NCBI GenBank assembly: GCA_038150305.1
Contig: JAYOTG010000016.1
Location: forward strand, 1 to 44,495
DNA length: 44,495 nucleotides
Origin: MGIIa-L3 sp038150305
Lineage (GTDB): Archaea; Thermoplasmatota; Poseidoniia; Poseidoniales; Poseidoniaceae
Reading direction: 5' to 3'
Part shown: positions 1 through 7,108 of the stretch, piece by piece
How the letters are laid out: every line of letters begins with the position of its first letter
Numbering within the stretch: position 1 is the stretch's first letter
Translations under genes and position numbers: made by a program
Notes under the pieces: generated by a model
Seen by the model: only the letters and a program-made list of their open reading frames with translations
Databases searched by the model: none
What the model was told of the DNA's origin: nothing

Positions 1-152
1 AGCAGCACGGGTTGACCCTCATTGGGCTCGTCGTCAGCGGTGGTCGCTTGATTGTAGAGGACGGCTTTGACGTGCTCATCGACCTCGACGTCGAGGACAT
101 GGTTGAGGCGTGGAAGGCCCCCTTGGCCCTGCCCGTTGGAGGTGGCCGCTGA
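1..152 (+). CDS. purL: Phosphoribosylformylglycinamidine synthase subunit PurL, C-terminal end (partial)
   Basis: An open frame enters from the left edge in the third reading frame and stops at 150-152. It encodes the last 49 or so residues of a PurL-like protein, including SGGRLIVEDG and a short Gly-rich tail. The identification rests mainly on context: its TGA overlaps the ATG of purQ (TGATG), as expected for the two subunits of FGAM synthase, which convert FGAR to FGAM in purine synthesis. The catalytic ATP-grasp-like part is outside the window, so the call is partly inferred from the neighbour. Confidence 0.72.
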   Translation, partial: QHGLTLIGLVVSGGRLIVEDGFDVLIDLDVEDMVEAWKAPLALPVGGGR

Positions 153-1027
153 TGTCTGCCGTGCGCGTGGCCGTGCTGTTTGGCTTCGGCATCAATTGCG
201 ACCATGAGACGGCGGCCGTGTTCCGTCTGGTCGGTGCAGAGGCGGACCGGCTTCACGTCAACCGCCTCATCGAATCTCCAGAGGTGCTTGCGACCTACGA
301 CATTCTGGCCATTCCTGGCGGATTTTCCTTTGGCGACCATCTTGGTAGCGGACGCTTGCTTGGCAACCGCCTCAGGTTTGCCCTTCGCGATCCGCTTCGT
401 GATTTTGTGGCCAATGGCGGCCCTGTGATTGGCATTTGCAACGGCTTCCAGGTGCTGGTGAAGACAGGCCTCCTCCCCGGCCCGCCCGCCGGCGGAGACG
501 TGACGCCAGATTTCGAGCAGCGCGCCTCCCTTGCCCTGAACGAAAGCGGGCGCTACGAGGACAGATGGGTGACCCTCGAGTTTGACCCCGAAAGCCCGTG
601 CGTGTGGACCAAGGGGCTGACGCGCATCGACTGTCCCGTACGCCACGGTGAGGGGCGCTTCGTGGTTGAAGACGAGAGCGTCCTTGACCGGATGGACGAG
701 GCCCACCAATTGACGGTGCGTTACGTGGATCCCGCAAGCCCCAAGGGGGAAGGGCGAACCGACGCACTCCTCCCTTACCCGATTTCGCCGAACGGATCGG
801 CGCGCAACATCGCGGGTGTATGCGACGCCACCGGCCTGGTGTTCGGCCTCATGCCCCACCCCGAAGCCATCTACGCGAAGTGGCTTCACCCAGACCACAC
901 CCGTTACACTGCTCCAGAGGCCGAAGCCAGCGTGCCGGTGGAGGAGCGGAGCCTTGGCGAATGGGAGGGCGAAGGACTGCAGATCTTCCGCAACGCGGTG
1001 GAGCACGTCCGAGCTCGTTCAGGTTGA
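152..1027 (+). CDS. purQ: Phosphoribosylformylglycinamidine synthase subunit PurQ (glutaminase)
   Basis: 291-residue class I glutamine amidotransferase that supplies ammonia from glutamine to PurL in the fourth step of purine synthesis; cytoplasmic. Visible features are the N-terminal VAVLFGFGINCD strand, the nucleophile elbow GICNGFQ with Cys96, and the catalytic MPHPEA segment with His236 and Glu238. The protein is longer than many bacterial PurQ (about 225 residues), which is common for the archaeal/large form. An in-frame ATG at 110 lies inside purL, so the start at 152 was chosen: it overlaps the purL stop as TGATG and gives an N-terminus matching the family. Translational coupling with purL is likely. 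Confidence 0.95.
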   Translation: MSAVRVAVLFGFGINCDHETAAVFRLVGAEADRLHVNRLIESPEVLATYDILAIPGGFSFGDHLGSGRLLGNRLRFALRDPLRDFVANGGPVIGICNGFQVLVKTGLLPGPPAGGDVTPDFEQRASLALNESGRYEDRWVTLEFDPESPCVWTKGLTRIDCPVRHGEGRFVVEDESVLDRMDEAHQLTVRYVDPASPKGEGRTDALLPYPISPNGSARNIAGVCDATGLVFGLMPHPEAIYAKWLHPDHTRYTAPEAEASVPVEERSLGEWEGEGLQIFRNAVEHVRARSG

Positions 1028-1036
1028 GGTGGTGCC

Positions 1037-2050
1037 CTGTCCTCGGCGCCCGACACCGCCCGTCGCGACGACATTGACGCCCTCCGCGGCCTTGCCGTGT
1101 TGCTGATGGTCATGGTGCACGTGGCGGCAACGGCACCGCCGCCATCGATCGGTTCCACCTCAGCCCTCGGCTACGTCGTGGCTGGCCTCGGCGGTTTGGC
1201 CGCCCCACTCTTCGTCGTGCTGGCCGGTTGGGGGGCCGCGGGGAAACCCCGGCCGTGGCGTTCCCGGTGTGCGCGAGCAGGCCTGCTCCTTGCAGCCCAA
1301 GTGTTGGTGAACCTCTGTGCCCCCCACTTGTATGGCCCGTTCACGCCTGGCGTGCTTTCCTTGTTCGCGCTCTTGGCGCTCATACCGTGGACGCACCCCT
1401 CCCAAGCGGTCCAGCGCGGGGTTCGGGCGACAGCAGCGATGTTGCCCGCAGCGGTGCTGCTGGCCCCCACACTTCAGGGCCCCTCAGCGTGGGATGAACG
1501 CGTGCTGGTGAGGGGAGTTCAGGACCTGGTGTCGCATCTGATGCTGACAGGACTCTACCCCCTCATCCCTTGGTGTGGATTGGCGTGGCTCGGTGTCATG
1601 CTGCGCACACATGGGGATGCCATGCGCCGGCCGAGCATCGTTTGGTGCTTGTGCGGCGTGATGATCTGTGGCCTCTTGTTGTACCGTGCCGGCCAAACCG
1701 GAGTGCCGTGGGCCGCTCCCACCAGCCCCGACGGACGAGCACTCCTCACCTTCTTCCCGGCCAATGCCCCCTTCCTCCTCGCGGCCAGCACGGGCGTGTT
1801 GATCCTCTGGGCCACTGGCGCATCGCTGGCTCGAGTGCCTGGCCTTCCTGCCCTTGGGCGCCTCAGCCTCACCGTGTACGTGGCACATACGCCCATGCTG
1901 TGGCTTCTCCATCGGACCGTCGAAGCACCGAGCGCTACCCTTTCCGCCGGCCTGGTCATCGTGCTGACCTTGATGTGGTGGGCAATCGCAGCACTATGGC
2001 CGGAATCTGGGCGCAGATGGACCTTTGAAGGGGCGCTCACCAAGGTCTGA
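1037..2050 (+). CDS. Membrane acyltransferase of the HGSNAT/DUF1624 type, apparent CTG start
   Basis: Multi-pass membrane protein of about 337 residues. The family hallmark RRDDIDALRGLAV is encoded at 1061-1099, followed by a predicted helix, further hydrophobic segments, and a late GRLSLTVYVAHTPM segment typical of this group, which moves acyl groups to sugars or envelope polymers. The first conventional start codon in frame is GTG 1097, which would cut the conserved motif away. Between the purQ stop (1025-1027, same frame) and 1097 there is no ATG, GTG or TTG in frame. CTG 1037, about 5 bases after a GAGGTG ribosome-binding-like sequence, is the best candidate. Substrate is unknown. A sequencing indel or stop-codon readthrough from purQ are alternatives. 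It converges on the ABC transporter with a 6-base gap. Confidence 0.7.
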   Translation: MSSAPDTARRDDIDALRGLAVLLMVMVHVAATAPPPSIGSTSALGYVVAGLGGLAAPLFVVLAGWGAAGKPRPWRSRCARAGLLLAAQVLVNLCAPHLYGPFTPGVLSLFALLALIPWTHPSQAVQRGVRATAAMLPAAVLLAPTLQGPSAWDERVLVRGVQDLVSHLMLTGLYPLIPWCGLAWLGVMLRTHGDAMRRPSIVWCLCGVMICGLLLYRAGQTGVPWAAPTSPDGRALLTFFPANAPFLLAASTGVLILWATGASLARVPGLPALGRLSLTVYVAHTPMLWLLHRTVEAPSATLSAGLVIVLTLMWWAIAALWPESGRRWTFEGALTKV

Positions 2051-2056
2051 GACACC

Positions 2057-3844
2057 TTATCGCGACCCGGTTTGCACCGACCAAAGCCGGTGGTAGAGCC
2101 CTTCCTCAGCGAGCAGTTCCTCATGCGAACCGGCCTCGACCACATCTCCACCCTCGAGGACCAAAATGCGGTCGGCGTGTCGCACCGTCGACAAGCGATG
2201 GGCGATGATGACCGTGGTTCGCCCCTCTGCGATGCGGTGCAAGGAGCGTTGGATGGCCGCTTCGGTTTCGTTGTCAACCGCTGAGGTTGCTTCGTCGAGG
2301 ATGAGCACGGGGGCGTCCTTCAGCACGGCCCGGGCCAGGGCCAAGCGTTGCCGCTGGCCGCCGGACAAGCGGTGCCCTCCTTCACCCACCAGCGTGGCGT
2401 AGCCTTCCGGGAAGGACCGGATGAAGGCGTCGGCCTCGGCCGCCTTTGCGGCCGCCTCAACCTCGTCATCGCTCGCATCCGGTCGACCGTATCGGATGTT
2501 CTCCATCACGCTGGTGGGAAACAGGGTCACGTGTTGGTCCACCAAGGCCATGTTTGAGCGGAGGGAGGTCGTGGACCACTCACGAAGGTCGTGCCCACAC
2601 CAGGTGACGGCCCCCTCGCTCGGGTCGATGAACCGCATCAACAGACGGATGAGCGTGGTCTTCCCAGATCCGGTCGAGCCTACAATGCCGACGGTGGTTT
2701 GCGCTTCGATGTCGACGCTGATGCCGTCGAGGACGGTCTCCCGGCCCGGGTGAGCAAAGGTCACGTTCTCCAGGCGCAGCGTGGACGCACTCGCCTCCTC
2801 GCGGGTGGGGGCCACGTCACCGTCCACCAAACTGTCTGGCGCTTCGATGAGGTCGAGGATTCGAGCGGTTGAGGCCATGGCCCGCTGGTATAGGTCGAAG
2901 GTTTCCCCGAGGCGAGTGAGCGGCCACAGCAAGCGCTGGGTCATGAACACCAGCACCGAATACGCCCCGACTTCAAGGGCCCCTTCGAGGGTGAACCAGC
3001 CACCGAGCAGCAAGGTGCCGGTGAACCCGACAAGGATGGCCATGCGGATCAGCGGGACGAAGCCCGCCGACAACCGGATCGCCTCATGGTTCCGTGCCCG
3101 GTAGGCCTCGCTGAGATCGGTCAATCGGCCGGCTTCGATGCGTTCCGCGGTGAAGGATTGGATGGTGGTCATGCCGCCAATGTCGTTTTCGAGCAACGCG
3201 TTCAGGTCACCTGCCGCGTCACGGACGCTCAGGTACTTCGGTTCCAATGCGCGCTGGTACCGGAAGGAACCCCATAGGATGAGCGGGACAGGCATGAAGG
3301 CCAGCAAGGCCACTTCCCAAGCGATGGCAAAGAAAATCGCGCCAACGACGATGACGGTGGTTCCCACCTGCAACAGGTCGTTTGCGCCCTTGTCGAGGAA
3401 GCGTTCGAGCTGATTGACGTCGTCGTTGAGGACCGCCAACAGGTCGCCCTTTCGCCGTTCATCAAACCACGATGGGGCGTGACCCAGCACGCGTTCGAAG
3501 GTCGCCATGCGCACGTCGTGCTGGACGCTCTGCGCGAGGTTTCGCCACAGGATGCCGTACCAGTATTCGAACAGGGATTCGAGCGCCCAGATGGCGACGG
3601 TGACCGCCGCGAGCACCAGCAATTGGTGCCAAGGGTCGACAATGCCGAGGGAAGCGAGCAAGGAATCCTCTTGCGTCACCACCACGTCAACGGCAACACC
3701 GATCAACAACGGTGGTGCGAGGTCCCAGATTTTGTTGAGGATGGAGCACAACACGGCCAGACGAATCGTCGCGGCCCGGTGGGCCACGTGGCCCATGAGG
3801 CGCCGCAGTGGCCCCTGTTCGTCCATGGTGGTCGCTGGCGCCAT
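2057..3844 (-). CDS. ABC exporter, fused permease and ATPase (half-transporter)
   Basis: About 595 residues with an N-terminal six-helix type IV exporter membrane domain followed by an ATPase domain, so it probably works as a homodimer. The ATPase carries Walker A GSTGSGKTT (near residue 390), signature LSGGQRQRLALARA, Walker B VLILDEATSAVD and switch His in IIAHRLST. The family exports lipids, drugs or peptides; the substrate cannot be read from sequence. Start candidates are TTG 3874, ATG 3844 and ATG 3826. The TTG is unlikely and 3844 was taken. It is divergent from the GGGP synthase gene, so a lipid-related role is possible but unproven. Confidence 0.88.
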   Translation of the reverse strand: MAPATTMDEQGPLRRLMGHVAHRAATIRLAVLCSILNKIWDLAPPLLIGVAVDVVVTQEDSLLASLGIVDPWHQLLVLAAVTVAIWALESLFEYWYGILWRNLAQSVQHDVRMATFERVLGHAPSWFDERRKGDLLAVLNDDVNQLERFLDKGANDLLQVGTTVIVVGAIFFAIAWEVALLAFMPVPLILWGSFRYQRALEPKYLSVRDAAGDLNALLENDIGGMTTIQSFTAERIEAGRLTDLSEAYRARNHEAIRLSAGFVPLIRMAILVGFTGTLLLGGWFTLEGALEVGAYSVLVFMTQRLLWPLTRLGETFDLYQRAMASTARILDLIEAPDSLVDGDVAPTREEASASTLRLENVTFAHPGRETVLDGISVDIEAQTTVGIVGSTGSGKTTLIRLLMRFIDPSEGAVTWCGHDLREWSTTSLRSNMALVDQHVTLFPTSVMENIRYGRPDASDDEVEAAAKAAEADAFIRSFPEGYATLVGEGGHRLSGGQRQRLALARAVLKDAPVLILDEATSAVDNETEAAIQRSLHRIAEGRTTVIIAHRLSTVRHADRILVLEGGDVVEAGSHEELLAEEGLYHRLWSVQTGSR

Positions 3845-3912
3845 CGGGTTTGATGGTGGTGGTTGGCTCGGCAACGGCTATCGTCCTCTGTCCCGTGGTC
3901 AAACCGGTCGAG

Positions 3913-4734
3913 ATGCGTTCAGAGTACGGCGATGTGTTGGCTCACGTGACGGCGAAGGTCGGCCCACGCCATGCGCTGTTGATCGATCCCGGCAAGCAAG
4001 AGGTGGAGTTGGCCGCTCGCCGGGCCTTGGTGGCCGTCGAGCGCGGAACGCGCCTCATCCTCGTCGGTGGGTCCACCGACACCCCCGACGACGTGGTTCA
4101 CGCCACCTGCACGGCGATTCAAGACGCGCTCGATCTCGCGGCCATGGCCGCGTCCCAGAATCCTGAAGGCGACGAGGACCAATGGCACGTCCCTGTGGTG
4201 CTCTTCCCCGGTGGAGCACACGCGCTTTCCCCGGCCGCCGACGGCATCCTGTTCATGATGCTCATGAACAGCACAGACCCGCGCTTCCTCATTTCGGAGC
4301 AGGTCCGAGGGGCCCCGTACATCGATCAATTTGACATCGACACGGTGCCCACAGGATACCTCGTCATGGCCCCAGGGGGGGAGGTCGGTCGCGTTGGCAA
4401 AGCCGATTTGGTCCAAGCCGATGACCATGGACGCGTCAGGGCCAATGCCTTGACCGCCTCAATGTACGGTTTCCGTCTGCTGTACCTTGAAGCAGGATCA
4501 GGTGCTGACGCGCCTGTCAATCCTGATCTGATTCGCGCAGCGCGGGAGGTGCCTGACCTCACCCTGATGGTGGGCGGCGGGCTTCGCGACGGCGCGTCCG
4601 TTGAACGCGCGGTCGAGGCAGGAGCCGACTGGGTGGTGACCGGGACGTTGATCGAAGAAACGGCCGACACCGAGGCCTTGGTGCAGGCTTTGGACGACGT
4701 GCTGAGCGGGTTGTCTGCTCACTCCTCGTCGTAG
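3913..4734 (+). CDS. Geranylgeranylglyceryl phosphate synthase
   Basis: 273-residue TIM-barrel prenyltransferase that joins geranylgeranyl diphosphate to sn-glycerol-1-phosphate, the first committed step of archaeal ether-lipid synthesis. Matching features are LLIDPGKQ (Asp25, Lys28), VGGSTDTPDD (52-60), the YLEAGSGA loop and the phosphate-binding VGGGLRDG segment near the C-terminus. The open frame extends upstream to 3808, but that part overlaps the divergent ABC gene and is not family-like, so ATG 3913 was chosen. The 3' end overlaps the convergent coiled-coil gene by 16 bases. Together with the geranylgeranyl reductase at 30410-31765 it marks the host as archaeal. Confidence 0.93.
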   Translation: MRSEYGDVLAHVTAKVGPRHALLIDPGKQEVELAARRALVAVERGTRLILVGGSTDTPDDVVHATCTAIQDALDLAAMAASQNPEGDEDQWHVPVVLFPGGAHALSPAADGILFMMLMNSTDPRFLISEQVRGAPYIDQFDIDTVPTGYLVMAPGGEVGRVGKADLVQADDHGRVRANALTASMYGFRLLYLEAGSGADAPVNPDLIRAAREVPDLTLMVGGGLRDGASVERAVEAGADWVVTGTLIEETADTEALVQALDDVLSGLSAHSSS

Positions 4735-5972
4735 ACGACCGGGTCGCCTTTTCCACCCGGTGTCGGCGGGCGGTCCTCTTCGACCTCCTCGCCCACGGGA
4801 ACCGGCGTCACGTCCACGGCAAGATCGATTTCCTCACCCTCGGCCAAACGCTCGATGTCCTCAACGGTGGGCGCGCTGATGCGGCGCTCAACGTCCGGCG
4901 CGTCCGCGTATGCAGCACGAGCAGCCTCACGCTGGTCGTGGCCTCGAACCAAACCGAGCGTGTCGGAGAAGGCTTTGCCGACCACTTCACGGGTGCGCTC
5001 GCCACGGCGCTGACGCTCAACCTCGCCCTCTGCATCCGCCGCGCGTGCTTCGAGGTCGCGCAACTCGGCGGTGCGGTCCTGAAGGGCCGCCTCGAGGTCG
5101 GTCATCGTCAGCGTCATCTGAGCAAGGCGCTCATCACGTTCGAAGACGTCGTTGTGCAGGCGGCGCTCACGCCTCCGCAGCGATTCGTACTCGCGGTTTC
5201 GCTCAAGCAGCCGACGCTTGAGGTCCTCGATTTGCTCAACGAGGTAATCGTGCTCGGCCGAAATCGACTTGGGGCCGCTCATGACGCGCTCCACCTGATC
5301 CTCAAGTTCGGCAAGGCGCTGATCGCGGACGTCGATGAGCCCTCGAAGCCGGTCGGCGATGTCCCGCAAGCGCTGGCGCTCTTCTTCGAGGCTCTTGACG
5401 CTGGCTTGTTCGCTGGCCAGCGCGCTTTGCGCTTCGTCGTTGAGTTGCTTAAGGCGACGAACCTCGTCCGCCGTGACCGAGGTCAGACCGGCATCGGCAG
5501 CGCGCTCCAGCGCCACGACCATGCGCTCCACGCGCTCTTCCATTTCGCCGATGACCTCGTCTTGACTTTCACACAGCGCACCGAGCCGTTCCACTTCGCT
5601 GGACAATCGCTCGCGCTCCTCTGCAGAGGCAGACGCTGCGTGCATGGCGGCTTCTTCGCGAGCATCCTCGAGCAACCGCTCGAGATGAACAATCCGGGCT
5701 TGTGCTTCACTCGCCTGTTGCTCGACTTCCTTGAGCCGCTTGACTTCGGGGGCGACGTCGTCAGCTCGCTCCGCGAGGTCCAATTCCATGACGCGGAGCC
5801 GCTGCTTGGCTTCCACAACCTCGTCGTTGCGCTCGGCGAGTTCTTCCCACGCCGTCATGACCTCCTCGACCAACTGCTCCACGGGATACCCACGGAGCAT
5901 GCCTTCGAGGGCGGCTCGCTCCTCACGAGCGTTAGAGGTCCCGCGAGTCGAAGCGGCTTCGCTGGACGACAT
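4719..5972 (-). CDS. Long coiled-coil protein, possible partner of the adjacent actin homologue
   Basis: 417 residues, almost entirely Glu/Arg/Leu/Ala-rich heptad-like sequence (roughly residues 40-330), with a short Ser-rich N-terminus and an acidic, Pro-rich tail ending VVYDEE. No catalytic motif, signal peptide or membrane helix is seen. The frame opens at GTG 5999, but ATG 5972 (MSSSEA) gives a more normal start. It lies 89 bases downstream of the MamK-like actin on the same strand, so the two are probably co-transcribed. Coiled-coil partners next to actin or tubulin homologues often serve as adaptors or cross-linkers; that role is inferred from position only. SMC-like function was considered, but there is no ATPase head. 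Confidence 0.8.
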   Translation of the reverse strand: MSSSEAASTRGTSNAREERAALEGMLRGYPVEQLVEEVMTAWEELAERNDEVVEAKQRLRVMELDLAERADDVAPEVKRLKEVEQQASEAQARIVHLERLLEDAREEAAMHAASASAEERERLSSEVERLGALCESQDEVIGEMEERVERMVVALERAADAGLTSVTADEVRRLKQLNDEAQSALASEQASVKSLEEERQRLRDIADRLRGLIDVRDQRLAELEDQVERVMSGPKSISAEHDYLVEQIEDLKRRLLERNREYESLRRRERRLHNDVFERDERLAQMTLTMTDLEAALQDRTAELRDLEARAADAEGEVERQRRGERTREVVGKAFSDTLGLVRGHDQREAARAAYADAPDVERRISAPTVEDIERLAEGEEIDLAVDVTPVPVGEEVEEDRPPTPGGKGDPVVYDEE

Positions 5973-6061
5973 GTGAGCGTGAAGCCCGTCGAACCGCACT
6001 TGAACCTTCCTTCAATCGAGCCCCTGAGGGCTTGCGTTGTCGAAGCAAAACGGCCGCGCCG

Positions 6062-7066
6062 TCACTCGATGGAGGTGAACATGTCTTCGGGCATGTCCTG
6101 AGCGAGAGCGACGGCACCGACGGCGACCTTGTCGATGGGGTCTTCGACGCAGCGCACGGCCACGTTTCCGATGTCGGCGATCTCCGCCGCCAAGCGCTCG
6201 GCGATGCCCTCGATCAGCGAGCCGCCGCCCGAGAGGATGATGTTCTGGCGGAAGGTCTCCTGGTACTCCGGGTCAGCGCCGGCCACGGTCTTCTTGATGC
6301 CGTTGCCGAGCAGGGGCACGAGTGCATCGCACGCCTCACCAATGAGGTCGCCAATGTCGACGCGCTGCTGCTTTCCTTCGACAGAAAGGTCGACGAGCAC
6401 TTCGCGCACGTCGCCGCCGACGTAGGAGGAGGCTTCCTTCCAGCGGCGGACCATGTCCTTGGTCACCTGAGCGCCGGTGTACTTCTTGCGGATGAGGTCC
6501 ATCAGGTGGAGGTCAAGCCAGTCGCCGGCCTCGGCGATGCTGATCTGGTCGTCATCGCTGGGGAAGGTGCCGTAGAGCCGAGCGATGTCGGTCGTTCCTG
6601 CACCGATGTCGACGACGATGGTGCCGTGGAATTCACCGATGCCATAGGCGGTCGCGAAGGGTTCGCTGACGACCATGATGGCGTTGACCTGACCGCGAAG
6701 GGTGGCCACGAGGTTGGACTTGTCCGTGAACGAGACGTGGGAGGGCGAGCAAACCACGCCAACCACTTCGTCGTACTCTTCGGGATCCATGGTCTCGATG
6801 AGGTGGCCCATGAAGGCCTTGGCCGCCGCGAGGTTCGCTTCGTCGTCTTGCGTGACGCCTTTCGCCATGGGACGGTACAGGTCACAGGACATCTTGTGCT
6901 TCAGCGCTTCAGCGCCAAACAAGACGTCGCGCTTGAGCATGTTCCGGGCGACCGGGTCCTTGGGACGACCGACGACGGTTTCCACGGTGTGGATGGTGCC
7001 GGAGCTCGAGGCGATGGTCGATTGGTACGTGCCGAGGTCAATGCCGATGTACAGTCGTTCGCTCAT
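6062..7066 (-). CDS. MamK/MreB-family actin-like ATPase
   Basis: 334-residue actin-fold protein. The nucleotide-binding motifs are phosphate-1 IGIDLGT (7-13), phosphate-2 VVDIGAGTTD (151-160) and the adenosine motif LSGGGSLIEG (278-287). From memory of the family, the segments VVSEPF, the DIGAGTTDI stretch, EACDALVP, QNIILSGGG and VRCVEDP look closer to MamK-type filament proteins of magnetotactic bacteria than to MreB or crenactin. MamK-like genes also occur in organisms without magnetosomes. It presumably polymerises in the cytoplasm with ATP. ATG 7066 (MSERLYIGID) was preferred to ATG 7075. The coiled-coil gene follows on the same strand, and the subtilase gene ends 42 bases upstream. Confidence 0.88.
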   Translation of the reverse strand: MSERLYIGIDLGTYQSTIASSSGTIHTVETVVGRPKDPVARNMLKRDVLFGAEALKHKMSCDLYRPMAKGVTQDDEANLAAAKAFMGHLIETMDPEEYDEVVGVVCSPSHVSFTDKSNLVATLRGQVNAIMVVSEPFATAYGIGEFHGTIVVDIGAGTTDIARLYGTFPSDDDQISIAEAGDWLDLHLMDLIRKKYTGAQVTKDMVRRWKEASSYVGGDVREVLVDLSVEGKQQRVDIGDLIGEACDALVPLLGNGIKKTVAGADPEYQETFRQNIILSGGGSLIEGIAERLAAEIADIGNVAVRCVEDPIDKVAVGAVALAQDMPEDMFTSIE

Positions 7067-7108
7067 TGGGTCCAACGTCCTATGGCCCCTCGACTGCGCG
7101 TCCGGACT

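Noticed and set aside
4938..6101. Plus-strand open frame of 387 codons over the coiled-coil gene
   Set aside because: It mirrors the minus-strand coiled coil. Its composition is explained by the reverse complement of Glu/Arg/Leu codons, and it has no recognisable motif.
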